From: Rhodospirillaceae bacterium | GTDB taxonomy: Bacteria > Pseudomonadota > Alphaproteobacteria > Kiloniellales > DSM-21159 | DNA: 64,000 nt | Direction of reading: 5' to 3' | NCBI GenBank assembly: GCA_006969625.1 | Contig: CP030885.1 | Span: forward strand, 1,054,001-1,118,000 | Shown here: one piece after another, positions 36,267 to 45,516 of the stretch | Layout: each line of letters starts with the position of its first letter | Position numbering within the stretch: the first letter of the stretch is position 1 | Program-made: the position numbers and the translations under genes | The notes under the pieces: model-generated | The model's database searches: none | What the model saw: only the letters and a program-made list of their open reading frames with translations | Told to the model about the DNA's origin: nothing

Positions 36267-37820
36267 TTGGCGAAGGGAATGGACTCCGGAGCCTTTTCGC
36301 ATGCGGTGACGCGGCAAGCCTTCGACGCCGCGATTTTCGATCTCGACGGGGTGCTGACGGACACCGCGGCGTTGCACGCGCACGCCTGGAAGGCGCTGTT
36401 CGACCCCCTTCTCGCCCGACACGGCCAACCGCCCTTCGACATCGAAACGGACTATCGCCGCTACGTCGACGGCATGCGGCGGGAGGACGGCATCCGCAGC
36501 TTCCTCGCGGCGCGCGGCATCGACCTGCCGGAGGCCGAGCGCAAGCGCTTGGCCGCCGAGAAGAACGATCACTTCCGCCGGATGCTCGACGAGCGGGGCG
36601 TGCCGAAGCTGGCGGCCAACATCGCCTTTCTGCGGCGCCTGCGCCGGGCCGGCTATCGCACCGCCGTGGTCTCGGCCAGCCGCAATGCGCCGCACATCGT
36701 GGACAGGGCCGGCCTGGCCGGCGAGCTCGACGCGCTGGTCAGCGGCATCACCGCCGCCGAGGAGGGCCTGGCAGGCAAGCCGGCGCCCGACACCTTTCTC
36801 GCCGCTGCGGCCCGGCTCGGCGTGCCGCCGGCGCGCTGCCTGGTCGTCGAGGACGCCCAGTCGGGCGTCCGGGCCGGGCATGACGGGCGGTTCGGCCTGG
36901 TGATCGGCCTGGCCGGGCCGGCCGCCGACGCACGCACCCGCGACGGCCTGCGCCGGCACGGCGCCGATCTCGTCGTCACCGATCTCAGCGAGGTACCCGT
37001 GAGCGACCCGCAAACCCGCAGCGCCGCGGCGCTGCCCTCGGCCCTGGCCGAGGTGGACGGCCTGCTCGGCCGGCTCGGCAGCCGCCGGCCCGCCTTCTTC
37101 CTGGACTATGACGGCACGCTGACGCCGATCGTCGACCGGCCCGACCTGGCCAGGCTGTCGCCCGAAATGCGCGACACCCTGGAGCGGCTGGCGCAGGTCT
37201 GCACCGTCGCCGTGGTCAGCGGCCGCGGGCTGGAGGATGTGCGCAACCTGGTGGGCGCCCCCGATCTGATCTACGCCGGCAGCCACGGCTTCGAGATCGC
37301 CGGACCTGAGGGCCTGTCGATCCGCTCCGAGAAGGGCACCGAGTACCTGCCGGCGCTGGACGAGATGGAAGCGCGGCTGCAGGCGCGCCTGCAGCCGGTT
37401 TCCGGCGCCCTGGTCGAGCGCAAGCGATTCTCCATTGCGGTGCATTACCGTCTGGTCGATCCGCACGACCAGCCGCAGATCGAGGCCGCGGTGGCGGCGG
37501 CGCTGCAGGCGCACCGCGGCTTCCGTAAGGGCCTGGGCAAGAAGGTCTACGAGATCCAGCCGGACATCGACTGGCACAAGGGCCGCGCCGTGCGCTGGTT
37601 GATCGAGGCGCTGGAATTGGATTTGGCGGCGACGCTGCCGATCTACATCGGCGACGACGTCACCGACGAAGACGCCTTTCGTGTGCTGGCCGACGACGGC
37701 CTCGGCATCCTGGTCCGCGATGGCGGCGGCGAAGCGCAGGAGACCGCTGCCATCTACGCGCTCGACTCGACGGACGAGGTGCGCGCCTTTTTCGACCGCA
37801 TCCTGGAGCGTTTGGCATGA
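36267..37820 (+). CDS. HAD hydrolase/beta-phosphoglucomutase-like + trehalose-phosphatase fusion
   Basis: Two-domain protein of 517 aa. Residues ~15-235 are a beta-phosphoglucomutase-type HAD domain (FDLDGVLTDTA with Asp25 and Asp27; AGKPAPDTF; VVEDAQSGV). Residues ~265-515 are a trehalose-6-phosphate phosphatase (FFLDYDGTLTPI with Asp280 and Asp282; VSGRGLEDV; GSHGFEI; GDDVTDEDAF). The GH65 gene follows with a 4-base overlap. Together the two equal the M. tuberculosis OtsB1 (HAD-TPP-GH65) in order and total length. TTG 36267 with GAGGG upstream was preferred; ATG 36279 is the alternative. Confidence 0.87.
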   Translation: MAKGMDSGAFSHAVTRQAFDAAIFDLDGVLTDTAALHAHAWKALFDPLLARHGQPPFDIETDYRRYVDGMRREDGIRSFLAARGIDLPEAERKRLAAEKNDHFRRMLDERGVPKLAANIAFLRRLRRAGYRTAVVSASRNAPHIVDRAGLAGELDALVSGITAAEEGLAGKPAPDTFLAAAARLGVPPARCLVVEDAQSGVRAGHDGRFGLVIGLAGPAADARTRDGLRRHGADLVVTDLSEVPVSDPQTRSAAALPSALAEVDGLLGRLGSRRPAFFLDYDGTLTPIVDRPDLARLSPEMRDTLERLAQVCTVAVVSGRGLEDVRNLVGAPDLIYAGSHGFEIAGPEGLSIRSEKGTEYLPALDEMEARLQARLQPVSGALVERKRFSIAVHYRLVDPHDQPQIEAAVAAALQAHRGFRKGLGKKVYEIQPDIDWHKGRAVRWLIEALELDLAATLPIYIGDDVTDEDAFRVLADDGLGILVRDGGGEAQETAAIYALDSTDEVRAFFDRILERLA

Positions 37821-40282
37821 ACGAGTGGTCGCTGATCTACGAGGGCTTCGATCCGGAAGCCGAGCCGACGCGCGAGGCGCTCTGCACGCTCGGCAACGGC
37901 TACATGGCGACGCGCGGAGCGCAGGACGAAACGCACGCGGGCGGCCCGCATTATCCCGGGACCTATCTGGCCGGCGGCTACAACCGTCTGGTCACGGAGG
38001 TCGCCGGGCGGCCGATCGAGAACGAGGACCTGGTCAACTTCCCCAACTGGCTGCCGGTCGGCTTCCGCCATACGGACGGCGCCGACGAGGACGCGCGCGG
38101 CTGGTTCGATCTGCACAAGGTGGAGATCCTGGACTATCGCCAGGAACTCGACATGGCCGAGGCGGTGCTGCACCGCCGGCTGCGGGTCCGCGATGCGGAA
38201 GGCCGGATCTCGCGGATCGAAAGCCGCCGCCTGGTCTCGATGGACGCCCCGCACCTGGCCGCGCAGCGCTGGTCGCTGACGCCCGAGAACTGGCGCGGCC
38301 CGATCGAAGTGCGCGCCGCGCTCGACGGTCGCGTCGTCAACGGCGGCGTCGCCCGTTACCAGTCCCTGCGCAACCAGCACCTCGAAGTAGAGACGGCCGA
38401 GGTCACCGAGGACGGGCTGCTGCAGCTGGACGCGCGGACCAGCCAGTCGCGCCTGCGCATGGTCCAGGCGGCGCGCGTGCGCCTGTTTCACGGCCAGGAA
38501 CCGCTGGACACGCCGCCGCTGCCGGCCTCGTCCGCCGGCGTGGCGGAGGCGCGCTATCGTCTGGAGGCCCGCCAGGGCGAGCCGATCGTCCTGGAGAAGG
38601 TGGTCGCCGTCTTCACCGCGCGCGACCGCGCGATCAGCGAACCCGGCAGCGCCGCACGCGAGTCGGCGCACGCCGCGGGCGACTTCGAGGCGCTGCACCG
38701 CCGCCATGCCCTCCAATGGGGGCAGCTCTGGCGCCGCTTCGACATGCGAATCTCGAACACGACGCAGGAAGACACCGCGCGGATGAATCTGATCCTGCGC
38801 CTGCACGTCTTCCACCTCTTGCAGACCACCAGCCCGCACACCTGCGACCTGGACGTCGGCGTGCCGGCGCGTGGTCTGCATGGCGAGGCCTACCGCGGCC
38901 ATGTCTTCTGGGACGAGCTCTTCATCTTCCCCTTGCTGAACCAACGGCTCCCGGAGATCACGCGGGGCTTGCTGCTGTACCGCTACCGGCGACTGAACGC
39001 GGCGCGCGCGCTGGCGGCGAGCCAGGGGTGCAGAGGCGCCATGTATCCCTGGCAGTCCGGCAGCAGCGGGCGCGAGGAAACCCAGCAGGTCCACCTGAAC
39101 CCGAAGTCCGGCCGCTGGTTGCCGGACAACAGCCACCTGCAGCGGCATGTCAACCTGGCGATCGCCTACAATGTCTGGCGCTACGTGCAGGTCAACGACG
39201 ACACCGAGTTCCTGAGCGCCTACGGCGCCGAGATGATATTGGAGATCGCCCGCTTCTTCGCCTCGCTGTCCAGCTACAACGCCACCACAGGGCGCTGGGA
39301 GATCCTCGGCGTGATGGGGCCGGACGAGTACCACGACGGCTATCCCGACGCCGATGAACCGGGCCTCGACAACAACGCCTACACCAACGTGATGGTCTGC
39401 TGGCTGCTCCGCCGGGCCCGTCGGCTGCTCGATCGCGTGCCCTTCCACCGGCGCGAGGAGCTCTGCGAGGACCTGGAGATCAGCGACGACGAGCTGGCGC
39501 GCTGGGACGAGATCGCCGCCGGCATGACCGTTTGCTTCCATCCGGACGACGACGGCAATCCGGTGATCAGCCAGTTCCAGGGCTACGGCGATCTGCTGGA
39601 GTTCGACTGGGTCGGCTACGCCCACAAGTACGGCGACATCCAGCGGCTCGACCGCATTCTCGAGGCGGAAGGCGACACGCCCAACCGCTACAAGCTGTCG
39701 AAGCAGGCCGACGTCCTGATGCTGTTCTATCTGCTGTCGACGGAAGAGCTGGACGAACTCTTCCAGGTCATGGGCTACGCCTGGGACGGCAAGCTGTTGG
39801 AGCGCACCATCGCCTACTACTCGGCACGCACCTCGCACGGCTCCACGCTCAGCCGCGTCGTGCACTCCTGGGTGCTGGCGCGCGTCGACCGCGGGCGCTC
39901 CTGGCAGCTCTTCTGCGAAGCGCTGAAGAGCGACGTATCCGACATCCAGGGCGGTACCACCTCGGAGGGCATCCACCTCGGCGCCATGGCCGGGACGGTC
40001 GACCTGATGCAGCGCGGCTACACCGGCATGCAGCTCGCAGAGGACGTGCTCTGGCTCAACCCACGCCTGCCGGCAGAGCTGACGCGCCTCGAAATGGAGA
40101 TGCGCTATCGCGGTCACTTCCTGCAGTTCCTGGTCACCCACGACCGACTGCGAATCGCGGCCTCGAACCATCTCGTCGGGCCGATCCGCATCGGCTTCGA
40201 GGGGCGGGTCTACGACATCTCCGACGGCCGGAGCCTCGACTTCGATCTCGCCGAGGCCGAGCCTCGGCGCAGGACTGGCTAG
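37817..40282 (+). CDS. Glycoside hydrolase family 65 protein (alpha-glucoside phosphorylase type)
   Basis: GH65 enzyme of 821 aa, the family of trehalose, maltose, kojibiose and nigerose phosphorylases. It has an N-terminal beta-sandwich domain (LIYEGFDPEAEPTREALCTLGNGYMATRGA), an (alpha/alpha)6 barrel with GLHGEAYRGHVFWDELF, and the general-acid region GVMGPDEYH (Glu504), then the C-terminal jelly roll. The substrate cannot be told; the phosphatase and phosphoglucomutase-like partner upstream points to trehalose or trehalose-6-phosphate. ATG overlaps the preceding stop (ATGA). Confidence 0.87.
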   Translation: MNEWSLIYEGFDPEAEPTREALCTLGNGYMATRGAQDETHAGGPHYPGTYLAGGYNRLVTEVAGRPIENEDLVNFPNWLPVGFRHTDGADEDARGWFDLHKVEILDYRQELDMAEAVLHRRLRVRDAEGRISRIESRRLVSMDAPHLAAQRWSLTPENWRGPIEVRAALDGRVVNGGVARYQSLRNQHLEVETAEVTEDGLLQLDARTSQSRLRMVQAARVRLFHGQEPLDTPPLPASSAGVAEARYRLEARQGEPIVLEKVVAVFTARDRAISEPGSAARESAHAAGDFEALHRRHALQWGQLWRRFDMRISNTTQEDTARMNLILRLHVFHLLQTTSPHTCDLDVGVPARGLHGEAYRGHVFWDELFIFPLLNQRLPEITRGLLLYRYRRLNAARALAASQGCRGAMYPWQSGSSGREETQQVHLNPKSGRWLPDNSHLQRHVNLAIAYNVWRYVQVNDDTEFLSAYGAEMILEIARFFASLSSYNATTGRWEILGVMGPDEYHDGYPDADEPGLDNNAYTNVMVCWLLRRARRLLDRVPFHRREELCEDLEISDDELARWDEIAAGMTVCFHPDDDGNPVISQFQGYGDLLEFDWVGYAHKYGDIQRLDRILEAEGDTPNRYKLSKQADVLMLFYLLSTEELDELFQVMGYAWDGKLLERTIAYYSARTSHGSTLSRVVHSWVLARVDRGRSWQLFCEALKSDVSDIQGGTTSEGIHLGAMAGTVDLMQRGYTGMQLAEDVLWLNPRLPAELTRLEMEMRYRGHFLQFLVTHDRLRIAASNHLVGPIRIGFEGRVYDISDGRSLDFDLAEAEPRRRTG

Positions 40283-40419
40283 CCGGCTGTAGACGGGCCT
40301 TGACGTGTCTCAAGGCCGCCGGGCGCCAGAACTGCCAGTTTTGCGCCGCAGTATGACGTGCCGCGTGGCCGCCGGACATCGGCGGCTTTCCAGTGGACGC
40401 CTTTCAGCGGACGTGGGGC

Positions 40420-41766
40420 ATGACCCGCAGCCTTGTGCGCTACACCCAGGTGCAGTCGATCGTCGGCGACATCCTGACGGTCGGTGTGCCGGATTCTCCG
40501 CCCGGCGAGCGTGGCGCGGCCGGCTTCGGCGAGCTGGCGCTGGTGGAGGGCGCCGACGGTACGCGTTCGCTGGCCCGGGTCGTGCGCCTGGCGCGCGAGT
40601 CCGTGGCGTTGCAGGTTTTCTCCGGTACCAAGGGGCTGTCGACCTCGGCCAGCGTGCGCTTCCTCGGCCGGCCGATGCAGGCGACCTACTCCGACAACGT
40701 GCTCGGCCGGGTCTTCGGCGGGCACGGCCGGCCGATCGACGGCGGCCCGAGCCTGGACGACGACGCCCGCGTCGACATCGCCGGTCCGCCGGTCAATCCC
40801 GCGCGCCGCATCCTGGCCAGCCGGATGATCCGCACCGACGTGCCGATGATCGACGTCTTCAACTCGCTGGTCGAAAGCCAGAAGATCCCGATCTTCTCGG
40901 TCGCCGGCGAGCCCTACAACGCGCTGCTGGCGCGCATCGGCATCCAGGCGGATGCCGACATCGTCGTCTTCGGCGGCCTGGGGCTGATCTTCGACGACTA
41001 TCACTTCTTCCGCACGACCTTCGAGAAGGCGGGCGTCTTCGGGCGCACCGTGATGGTGGTCAACCAGGCCTCCGACCCGGTGGTCGAGCGCCTGCTGGTG
41101 CCCGACCTGGCGCTCGCCGTCGCCGAGCACTTCGCGGTCGAGCAGGGCAAGCGCGTCCTCGTCCTGCTGACCGACATGACCGCCTTCGCAGATGCGCTGA
41201 AGGAGATCGGGATCGCCATGGAGCACGTACCCTCCAACCGCGGCTACATGGGCGACCTCTACACCCAGCTCGCCCGCCGCTACGAGAAGGCCTGCGACTT
41301 CAGGGGCGCCGGCTCGGTGACCATCCTGTCGGTCACCACCATGCCCGGCGACGACGTCACCCACCCGGTGCCGGACAACACCGGCTACATCACCGAAGGC
41401 CAGTTCTATCTGCACGACGGCGTGCTCGACCCCTTCGGCTCGCTCTCGCGCCTGAAGCAGCACGTGGTCGGCAAGGTCACCCGCGAGGACCACGGGCAGA
41501 TCATGAACGCCATGATCCGCCTCTACGCCGGCGCGCGCGACGCGCAGCAGAAGCAGGCCATGGCCTTCGATCTCAGTCCCTTCGACCGTAAGCTGCTCGC
41601 CTTCGGCCGGCTGTTCCGCCAGCGCTTCATGGACATCGAGGTGGCGATGCCGCTGGAGGACGCGCTCGATCTCTGCTGGCACACGCTGGCCGAGTGCCTT
41701 GAGGCCGAGGAGACGCTGATCCGCAGCGACCTGATCGCCCGCTTCTGGCCGCGCGAGGCGGCGTAA
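40420..41766 (+). CDS. ntpB: V-type ATP synthase subunit B
   Basis: Non-catalytic nucleotide-binding subunit of the A3B3 head, 448 aa. Family text is clear: ARVVRLARESVALQVFSGTKGL, LGRVFGGHGRPIDGGP, SVAGEPYNALLARI (in place of a Walker A, as expected for B), LTDMTAFADALKEI and PSNRGYMGDLYTQLARRYEKA. ATG 40420 was chosen because the conserved N-terminus begins there; a GTG at 40393 would add nine residues. It is first in the operon here, separated from subunit A, which is last. Confidence 0.92.
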   Translation: MTRSLVRYTQVQSIVGDILTVGVPDSPPGERGAAGFGELALVEGADGTRSLARVVRLARESVALQVFSGTKGLSTSASVRFLGRPMQATYSDNVLGRVFGGHGRPIDGGPSLDDDARVDIAGPPVNPARRILASRMIRTDVPMIDVFNSLVESQKIPIFSVAGEPYNALLARIGIQADADIVVFGGLGLIFDDYHFFRTTFEKAGVFGRTVMVVNQASDPVVERLLVPDLALAVAEHFAVEQGKRVLVLLTDMTAFADALKEIGIAMEHVPSNRGYMGDLYTQLARRYEKACDFRGAGSVTILSVTTMPGDDVTHPVPDNTGYITEGQFYLHDGVLDPFGSLSRLKQHVVGKVTREDHGQIMNAMIRLYAGARDAQQKQAMAFDLSPFDRKLLAFGRLFRQRFMDIEVAMPLEDALDLCWHTLAECLEAEETLIRSDLIARFWPREAA

Positions 41767-41829
41767 AGTCTGGGCCCACAACCGGGGTCCGCCCGGTCGC
41801 TGCAGGCGGCCCCGAGTTCAGGAGCGACG

Positions 41830-41940
41830 ATGCAGGATATGCAGAGCGCATTCGAGGCGGGGCGACGCGAGAGCGGGGCCGCCTGCAGCGAATGGACGGG
41901 CGCGCCGCGGGCACGCCGCGCTTGTGGGGCAAGGCACTAG
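41830..41940 (+). CDS. Small ORF between ntpB and ntpD (36 aa)
   Basis: ATG 41830 is preceded by CAGGAG at ideal spacing and the frame ends with TAG directly abutting the GTG start of subunit D. The peptide begins MQDMQSAFEAGRRESGA and ends in an Arg/Ala-rich tail. I know no homologue. It is too small to be any missing V-ATPase subunit (F is about 100 aa). A leader peptide coupling translation to subunit D is the simplest reading. Confidence 0.45.
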   Translation: MQDMQSAFEAGRRESGAACSEWTGAPRARRACGARH

Positions 41941-42567
41941 GTGCCCCGCGAGCAGCTCAGCAAGGCGGCGCTGCACCGTCAACAGGCGCGACTCAAGGGC
42001 TTCGAGCGCTTCCTGCCGTCGCTCGATCTGAAGCGCCGGCAGCTCCTGCAGGAGCTGCGTCGCGAGCGGGACGCGCTGGCCGAAACCGCGGCCGAGCTGA
42101 CGCGCCTGCAGGCGGCGGCGGCCGAGCGCATGCCGATGCTGTCCAACCCCAACGTCGACCTCGCCGAGCTGGTCCAGGTGGTCGCCATCGAATTGGATGA
42201 GGAGAACCGCCTCGGCACCCGCCTGCCCAGGCTTGCCGGGGTGGAAGCACGGGTGCGGCCCTACGGCTTTCTCGCCAAGCCGCACTGGGTGGATGCGCTG
42301 GCGGCCGACCTGGTGCGCGCCGCGGAGGTTTCGGTCTCGATCCGCGTGCAGGAGGCGCGGGTGACCCGGCTGGAGGCGGCGATGAAGGTGATCACCCAGC
42401 GCGTCAATCTTTTCGAGAAAGTGCTGATCCCGCGCACCCGCGCGCACATCCGCAAGATCCAGGTGCACCTGTCCGACGCCGAGCGGGCGGCCGTGGTGCG
42501 GGCCAAGATCGCCAAGTCGAAGCGCGCGGCCGGTCCGGCGGACGGGCGCAGGGAGGCGGCGGCATGA
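41941..42567 (+). CDS. ntpD: V-type ATP synthase subunit D
   Basis: Central rotor shaft subunit, 208 aa, predicted as two long coiled-coil helices: N-terminal KAALHRQQARLKGFERFLPSLDLKRRQLLQEL and C-terminal EARVTRLEAAMKVITQRVNLFEKVLIPRTRAHIRKIQ, both typical of subunit D. GTG start at 41941, immediately after the small ORF. The 3' end overlaps the next gene (ATGA). Confidence 0.9.
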   Translation: MPREQLSKAALHRQQARLKGFERFLPSLDLKRRQLLQELRRERDALAETAAELTRLQAAAAERMPMLSNPNVDLAELVQVVAIELDEENRLGTRLPRLAGVEARVRPYGFLAKPHWVDALAADLVRAAEVSVSIRVQEARVTRLEAAMKVITQRVNLFEKVLIPRTRAHIRKIQVHLSDAERAAVVRAKIAKSKRAAGPADGRREAAA

Positions 42568-44381
42568 GCATCCTTCCGCTGGTTCGTGTCACGCTGTTCG
42601 GCTCGGCCGCCGCCAAGGACGCGACGCTGCGTGGTCTCCAGCGGCTCGGCTGCCTGCATTTGGTGCCTCTGCGCGAGCCCGAGGCGGATGCGCTCGAGTC
42701 GCCGCCCGACGATGTGATGGCGCGCACCCTCGGCGAGGCGATCCGCGACCTGGCCGACTGCCCGCGCAAGCGCAAGTCGCTGAGCGACGATGGGGCAGGC
42801 CCCCAAGCCGTCGCTCGGCGGGTCCTGGAGGTCCGCGACCGCCGCCGGCAGCTCGAGGATCGGCGCGACTTCGTGCGCCGCCGCCTCGGCGCGCTGGAAC
42901 CCTGGGGGGCTTTCGAGTTCCCGGCCCTGGAAGAGCTGGGTGGCTGGCGGCTGTGGTTCTACACCGTGCCGCTCTATCTGGCGAAGCGGCTGCCGGACGA
43001 GCGGCCCTGGCGCATCACCCACCGTGACAACCGGCATGCCTACGTGATCCTGCTCGCGCGTGAGGAGCCGCCCGCCGAGGCCATGCCGGTGCCGCGCACC
43101 CACACCGGCGCCCTCGCGCCGGCGCAGCTCCGCCATCAACTCGACCGTATCGAAAGCGAGCTCGACGAACTGCAGGCCGAACGCGAGAGCCTGACCCGGC
43201 ACCTGCCGTTGTTGCTCGACAGCCAAGCGCGCTTCGAGGATGCCGCCGACCTGCGCCTGGCGGCGGCAGGTACGCTGGACGCGCAGGGCGTCTATGCCCT
43301 GACCGGCTGGGCGCCGCAGGCGCGTCTGAACGAGATCGCCGCCTTCGCACAGGCGCACACGCTGGCTCTGCGCAGCGCGCCGCCGGCCCCCGGTGAGGCG
43401 CCGCCGACGCTGCTCGACAACGCCGAGGAATGGCGCGGCGGCGAGGAATTGGTGCGCTTCTACATGACGCCGGGCTACCGGACCTGGGATCCCTCGCGGG
43501 CGGTCTTCTTCTCCTTCGCCGTCTTCTTCGCGATGATCGTCTCGGACGCCGGCTATGCCCTGCTGCTCGGCGCCATCCTGGCGTTGGCCTGGCGCCGCCT
43601 GGGCCGCAGCCCGACCGGAGCGCGGCTGCGCCGTCTCGGGCTCGCGCTGGTCGCCACCGCGGCCGCCTACGGGGTTCTGGCCGGCAGCTACTTCGGCGCA
43701 CCGGCGCCGCATCCCCTGCTGACCCGCGCGGAGCTGCTCGACCTGCAGGACTTCGAGGCGATGATGGCGCTTTCGATCGCCATCGGCGGGCTGCACGTCG
43801 CCTTCGCCAACCTGGCGCTGGCCTGGGTGCAGCGCTGGCGTTGGGCAATGCTGGCGCCGCTCGGCTGGATCGCCGCGCTGCTCGGCGGTGTCCTGGTCTA
43901 CCTTGGGCGCCCGGAGGCCGGTTTCGCACTGGTCGGTGCCGGGCTGTTGTCGGTCGTCGCCTTCACCGGCGCCGGGCGGCCGCCGCTGCGGCGCCTGCTG
44001 TCGGGCCTGCTGGGCCTGGCCCAGATCACCAAGCTGTTCGGCGACGTCTTGAGCTACCTGCGGCTCTTCGCGCTCGGCCTGGCCTCCGCCTCGCTGGCGC
44101 TGACCTTCAACGAGTTGGCCGGCCAGGTGATCGCGGCCTACCCGCAGACCGGCCTGTTGATGGCCATCCCGATCCTGCTGTTCGGCCATGGCCTCAATTT
44201 CGTACTGGCGATGATGAGCGGCGTCGTCCATGGGCTGCGGCTCAACTTCATCGAGTTCTTCAATTGGAGCCTGTCCGAAGAGGGCTACCCCTTCCGGCCC
44301 TTCGCCAAGCGGGCCGCGGAAGCGCGGCCGGACACGGCGCAGCCCCTGAACGAACGGGAGATGTCGCAATGGACCCCCTGA
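42564..44381 (+). CDS. ntpI: V-type ATP synthase subunit I (membrane stator)
   Basis: Homologue of the eukaryotic 116-kDa a subunit, 605 aa. The N-terminal ~300 residues are cytoplasmic. About seven TM segments follow, starting at DPSRAVFFSFAVFFAMIVSDAGYALLLGA. The essential arginine helix is likely LGLAQITKLFGDVLSYLRLFALGLASASLALTFNE. It provides the ion half-channels. It overlaps both neighbours. Confidence 0.9.
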   Translation: MSILPLVRVTLFGSAAAKDATLRGLQRLGCLHLVPLREPEADALESPPDDVMARTLGEAIRDLADCPRKRKSLSDDGAGPQAVARRVLEVRDRRRQLEDRRDFVRRRLGALEPWGAFEFPALEELGGWRLWFYTVPLYLAKRLPDERPWRITHRDNRHAYVILLAREEPPAEAMPVPRTHTGALAPAQLRHQLDRIESELDELQAERESLTRHLPLLLDSQARFEDAADLRLAAAGTLDAQGVYALTGWAPQARLNEIAAFAQAHTLALRSAPPAPGEAPPTLLDNAEEWRGGEELVRFYMTPGYRTWDPSRAVFFSFAVFFAMIVSDAGYALLLGAILALAWRRLGRSPTGARLRRLGLALVATAAAYGVLAGSYFGAPAPHPLLTRAELLDLQDFEAMMALSIAIGGLHVAFANLALAWVQRWRWAMLAPLGWIAALLGGVLVYLGRPEAGFALVGAGLLSVVAFTGAGRPPLRRLLSGLLGLAQITKLFGDVLSYLRLFALGLASASLALTFNELAGQVIAAYPQTGLLMAIPILLFGHGLNFVLAMMSGVVHGLRLNFIEFFNWSLSEEGYPFRPFAKRAAEARPDTAQPLNEREMSQWTP

Positions 44382-44827
44382 TCGTGGCGCTCGGCTGGGC
44401 CGGGCTGTACGGTCCCATGGCGTTGGGCGCGATCGGCAGCATCATGGGCTGCGCCATCGCCGGCCAGGCGGCGATCGGTGCCCTGCTGGAGACCGAGACG
44501 GGGCACGGTCGTTGGATCGGCCTCTCGGCCATGCCTTCGTCGCAGTCGATCTACGGGATCGTTGTGATGTTCTCGCTGGAACGGCCGGTGACGCCCGAGA
44601 CCGGCCCCGGTCTTTTCGCGGTCGGTCTGCTGGCCGGTCTGGCGCTGCTCGCCAGTGCCGCCTATCAGGGACGTTGCTGCGCCTCGGCGATCAACGTCGC
44701 CAAGGCCAAGCCCGAGGTCTTCGGCCTGTCGATCGCGCCGGCGGCGATCGTTGAGGGCTTCGCCGTCTTCGCCTTCATCTTCGCCATCGTCATCGCCGGC
44801 GGCATCCCGACGGGAGCCTTGCCGTGA
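44369..44827 (+). CDS. ntpK: V-type ATP synthase proteolipid subunit K
   Basis: Rotor-ring subunit of 152 aa with four TM helices, i.e. a duplicated hairpin with a single ion-carrying Glu129 (IVEGFAVFAFIFAI). Ser58-Gln59 (SSQSIYG) and Gln100 (AYQGR) sit where E. hirae NtpK has its Na+ ligands Thr64-Gln65 and Gln110; the Gln-to-Glu spacing of 29 residues is the same. This suggests Na+ coupling. The start overlaps subunit I by 13 bases. Confidence 0.88.
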   Translation: MDPLIVALGWAGLYGPMALGAIGSIMGCAIAGQAAIGALLETETGHGRWIGLSAMPSSQSIYGIVVMFSLERPVTPETGPGLFAVGLLAGLALLASAAYQGRCCASAINVAKAKPEVFGLSIAPAAIVEGFAVFAFIFAIVIAGGIPTGALP

Positions 44828-45513
44828 GCCCCGCCGAGCCGCCCGGACCTGAGGAGACCTCCGGCGTTCAGGAGTTGATCGACCGGCTGCGCGACGAAGG
44901 CGTCGCCGAGGGGCGGGCGCGCGCGCAGCAGATCGTCGAGGAGGCCGATCGGCGTGCCGCCTGGACGCTGCGGCAGGCGGAGGACGAGGCCGAGCGGATC
45001 AAGCGCGAGGCGCGGCAGGAGGCCGAGCGTCTGCGCGCCGCGGCCGACCAGGCGATCCGGGCGGCTGGGCGGGACGCCATCCTGGACCTCAAGGCGGAGC
45101 TGACCGCGCGCTTTTCGGCGCGGGTCGAACAACTGGTCGGGCAGGCCATGGACGAGCCCGAGGTGCTGCGCGACCTGATCCTCGCCGTGGCCGGGCGGGT
45201 GCGCGAGGGCGAACGGCTGGAGGCGGCCGAGCGTCTGCAGGTCCTTTTGCCCGCGCGGACGCCCGACCTGGCTGAACTGCGGCGGCATGCCGGCGAAGGC
45301 GGCGACTCGCTGGCGCGCCTGACGATCGGGCTCTCGGCGGCCGACCTGCGCGACGGTGTGGAGATCGGCGTCGGCGACCAGGGTCGCGGCATCCGCCTGC
45401 GCCTGGTCGACACCGACATCGCCATCGACCTGACCGACGAGGCGGTGGCCGACCTGCTGCTGGAGCACCTGCTGCCGCGCTTCCGCGCGTTGCTCGAGGG
45501 GATCGTTCGCTAG
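44824..45513 (+). CDS. ntpE: V-type ATP synthase subunit E
   Basis: Peripheral stalk subunit, 229 aa. The first half is a long coiled coil rich in Arg/Glu/Ala (RAQQIVEEADRRAAWTLRQAEDEAERIKREARQEAERLR), the second a small globular domain (VEIGVGDQGRGIRLRLVDTDIAIDLTDEAVADLLLEHLLPRFRALLEG), as in bacterial E subunits. GTG start overlaps the ntpK stop. I see no separate G/H stalk subunit. Confidence 0.85.
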   Translation: MSPAEPPGPEETSGVQELIDRLRDEGVAEGRARAQQIVEEADRRAAWTLRQAEDEAERIKREARQEAERLRAAADQAIRAAGRDAILDLKAELTARFSARVEQLVGQAMDEPEVLRDLILAVAGRVREGERLEAAERLQVLLPARTPDLAELRRHAGEGGDSLARLTIGLSAADLRDGVEIGVGDQGRGIRLRLVDTDIAIDLTDEAVADLLLEHLLPRFRALLEGIVR

Positions 45514-45516
45514 GCC

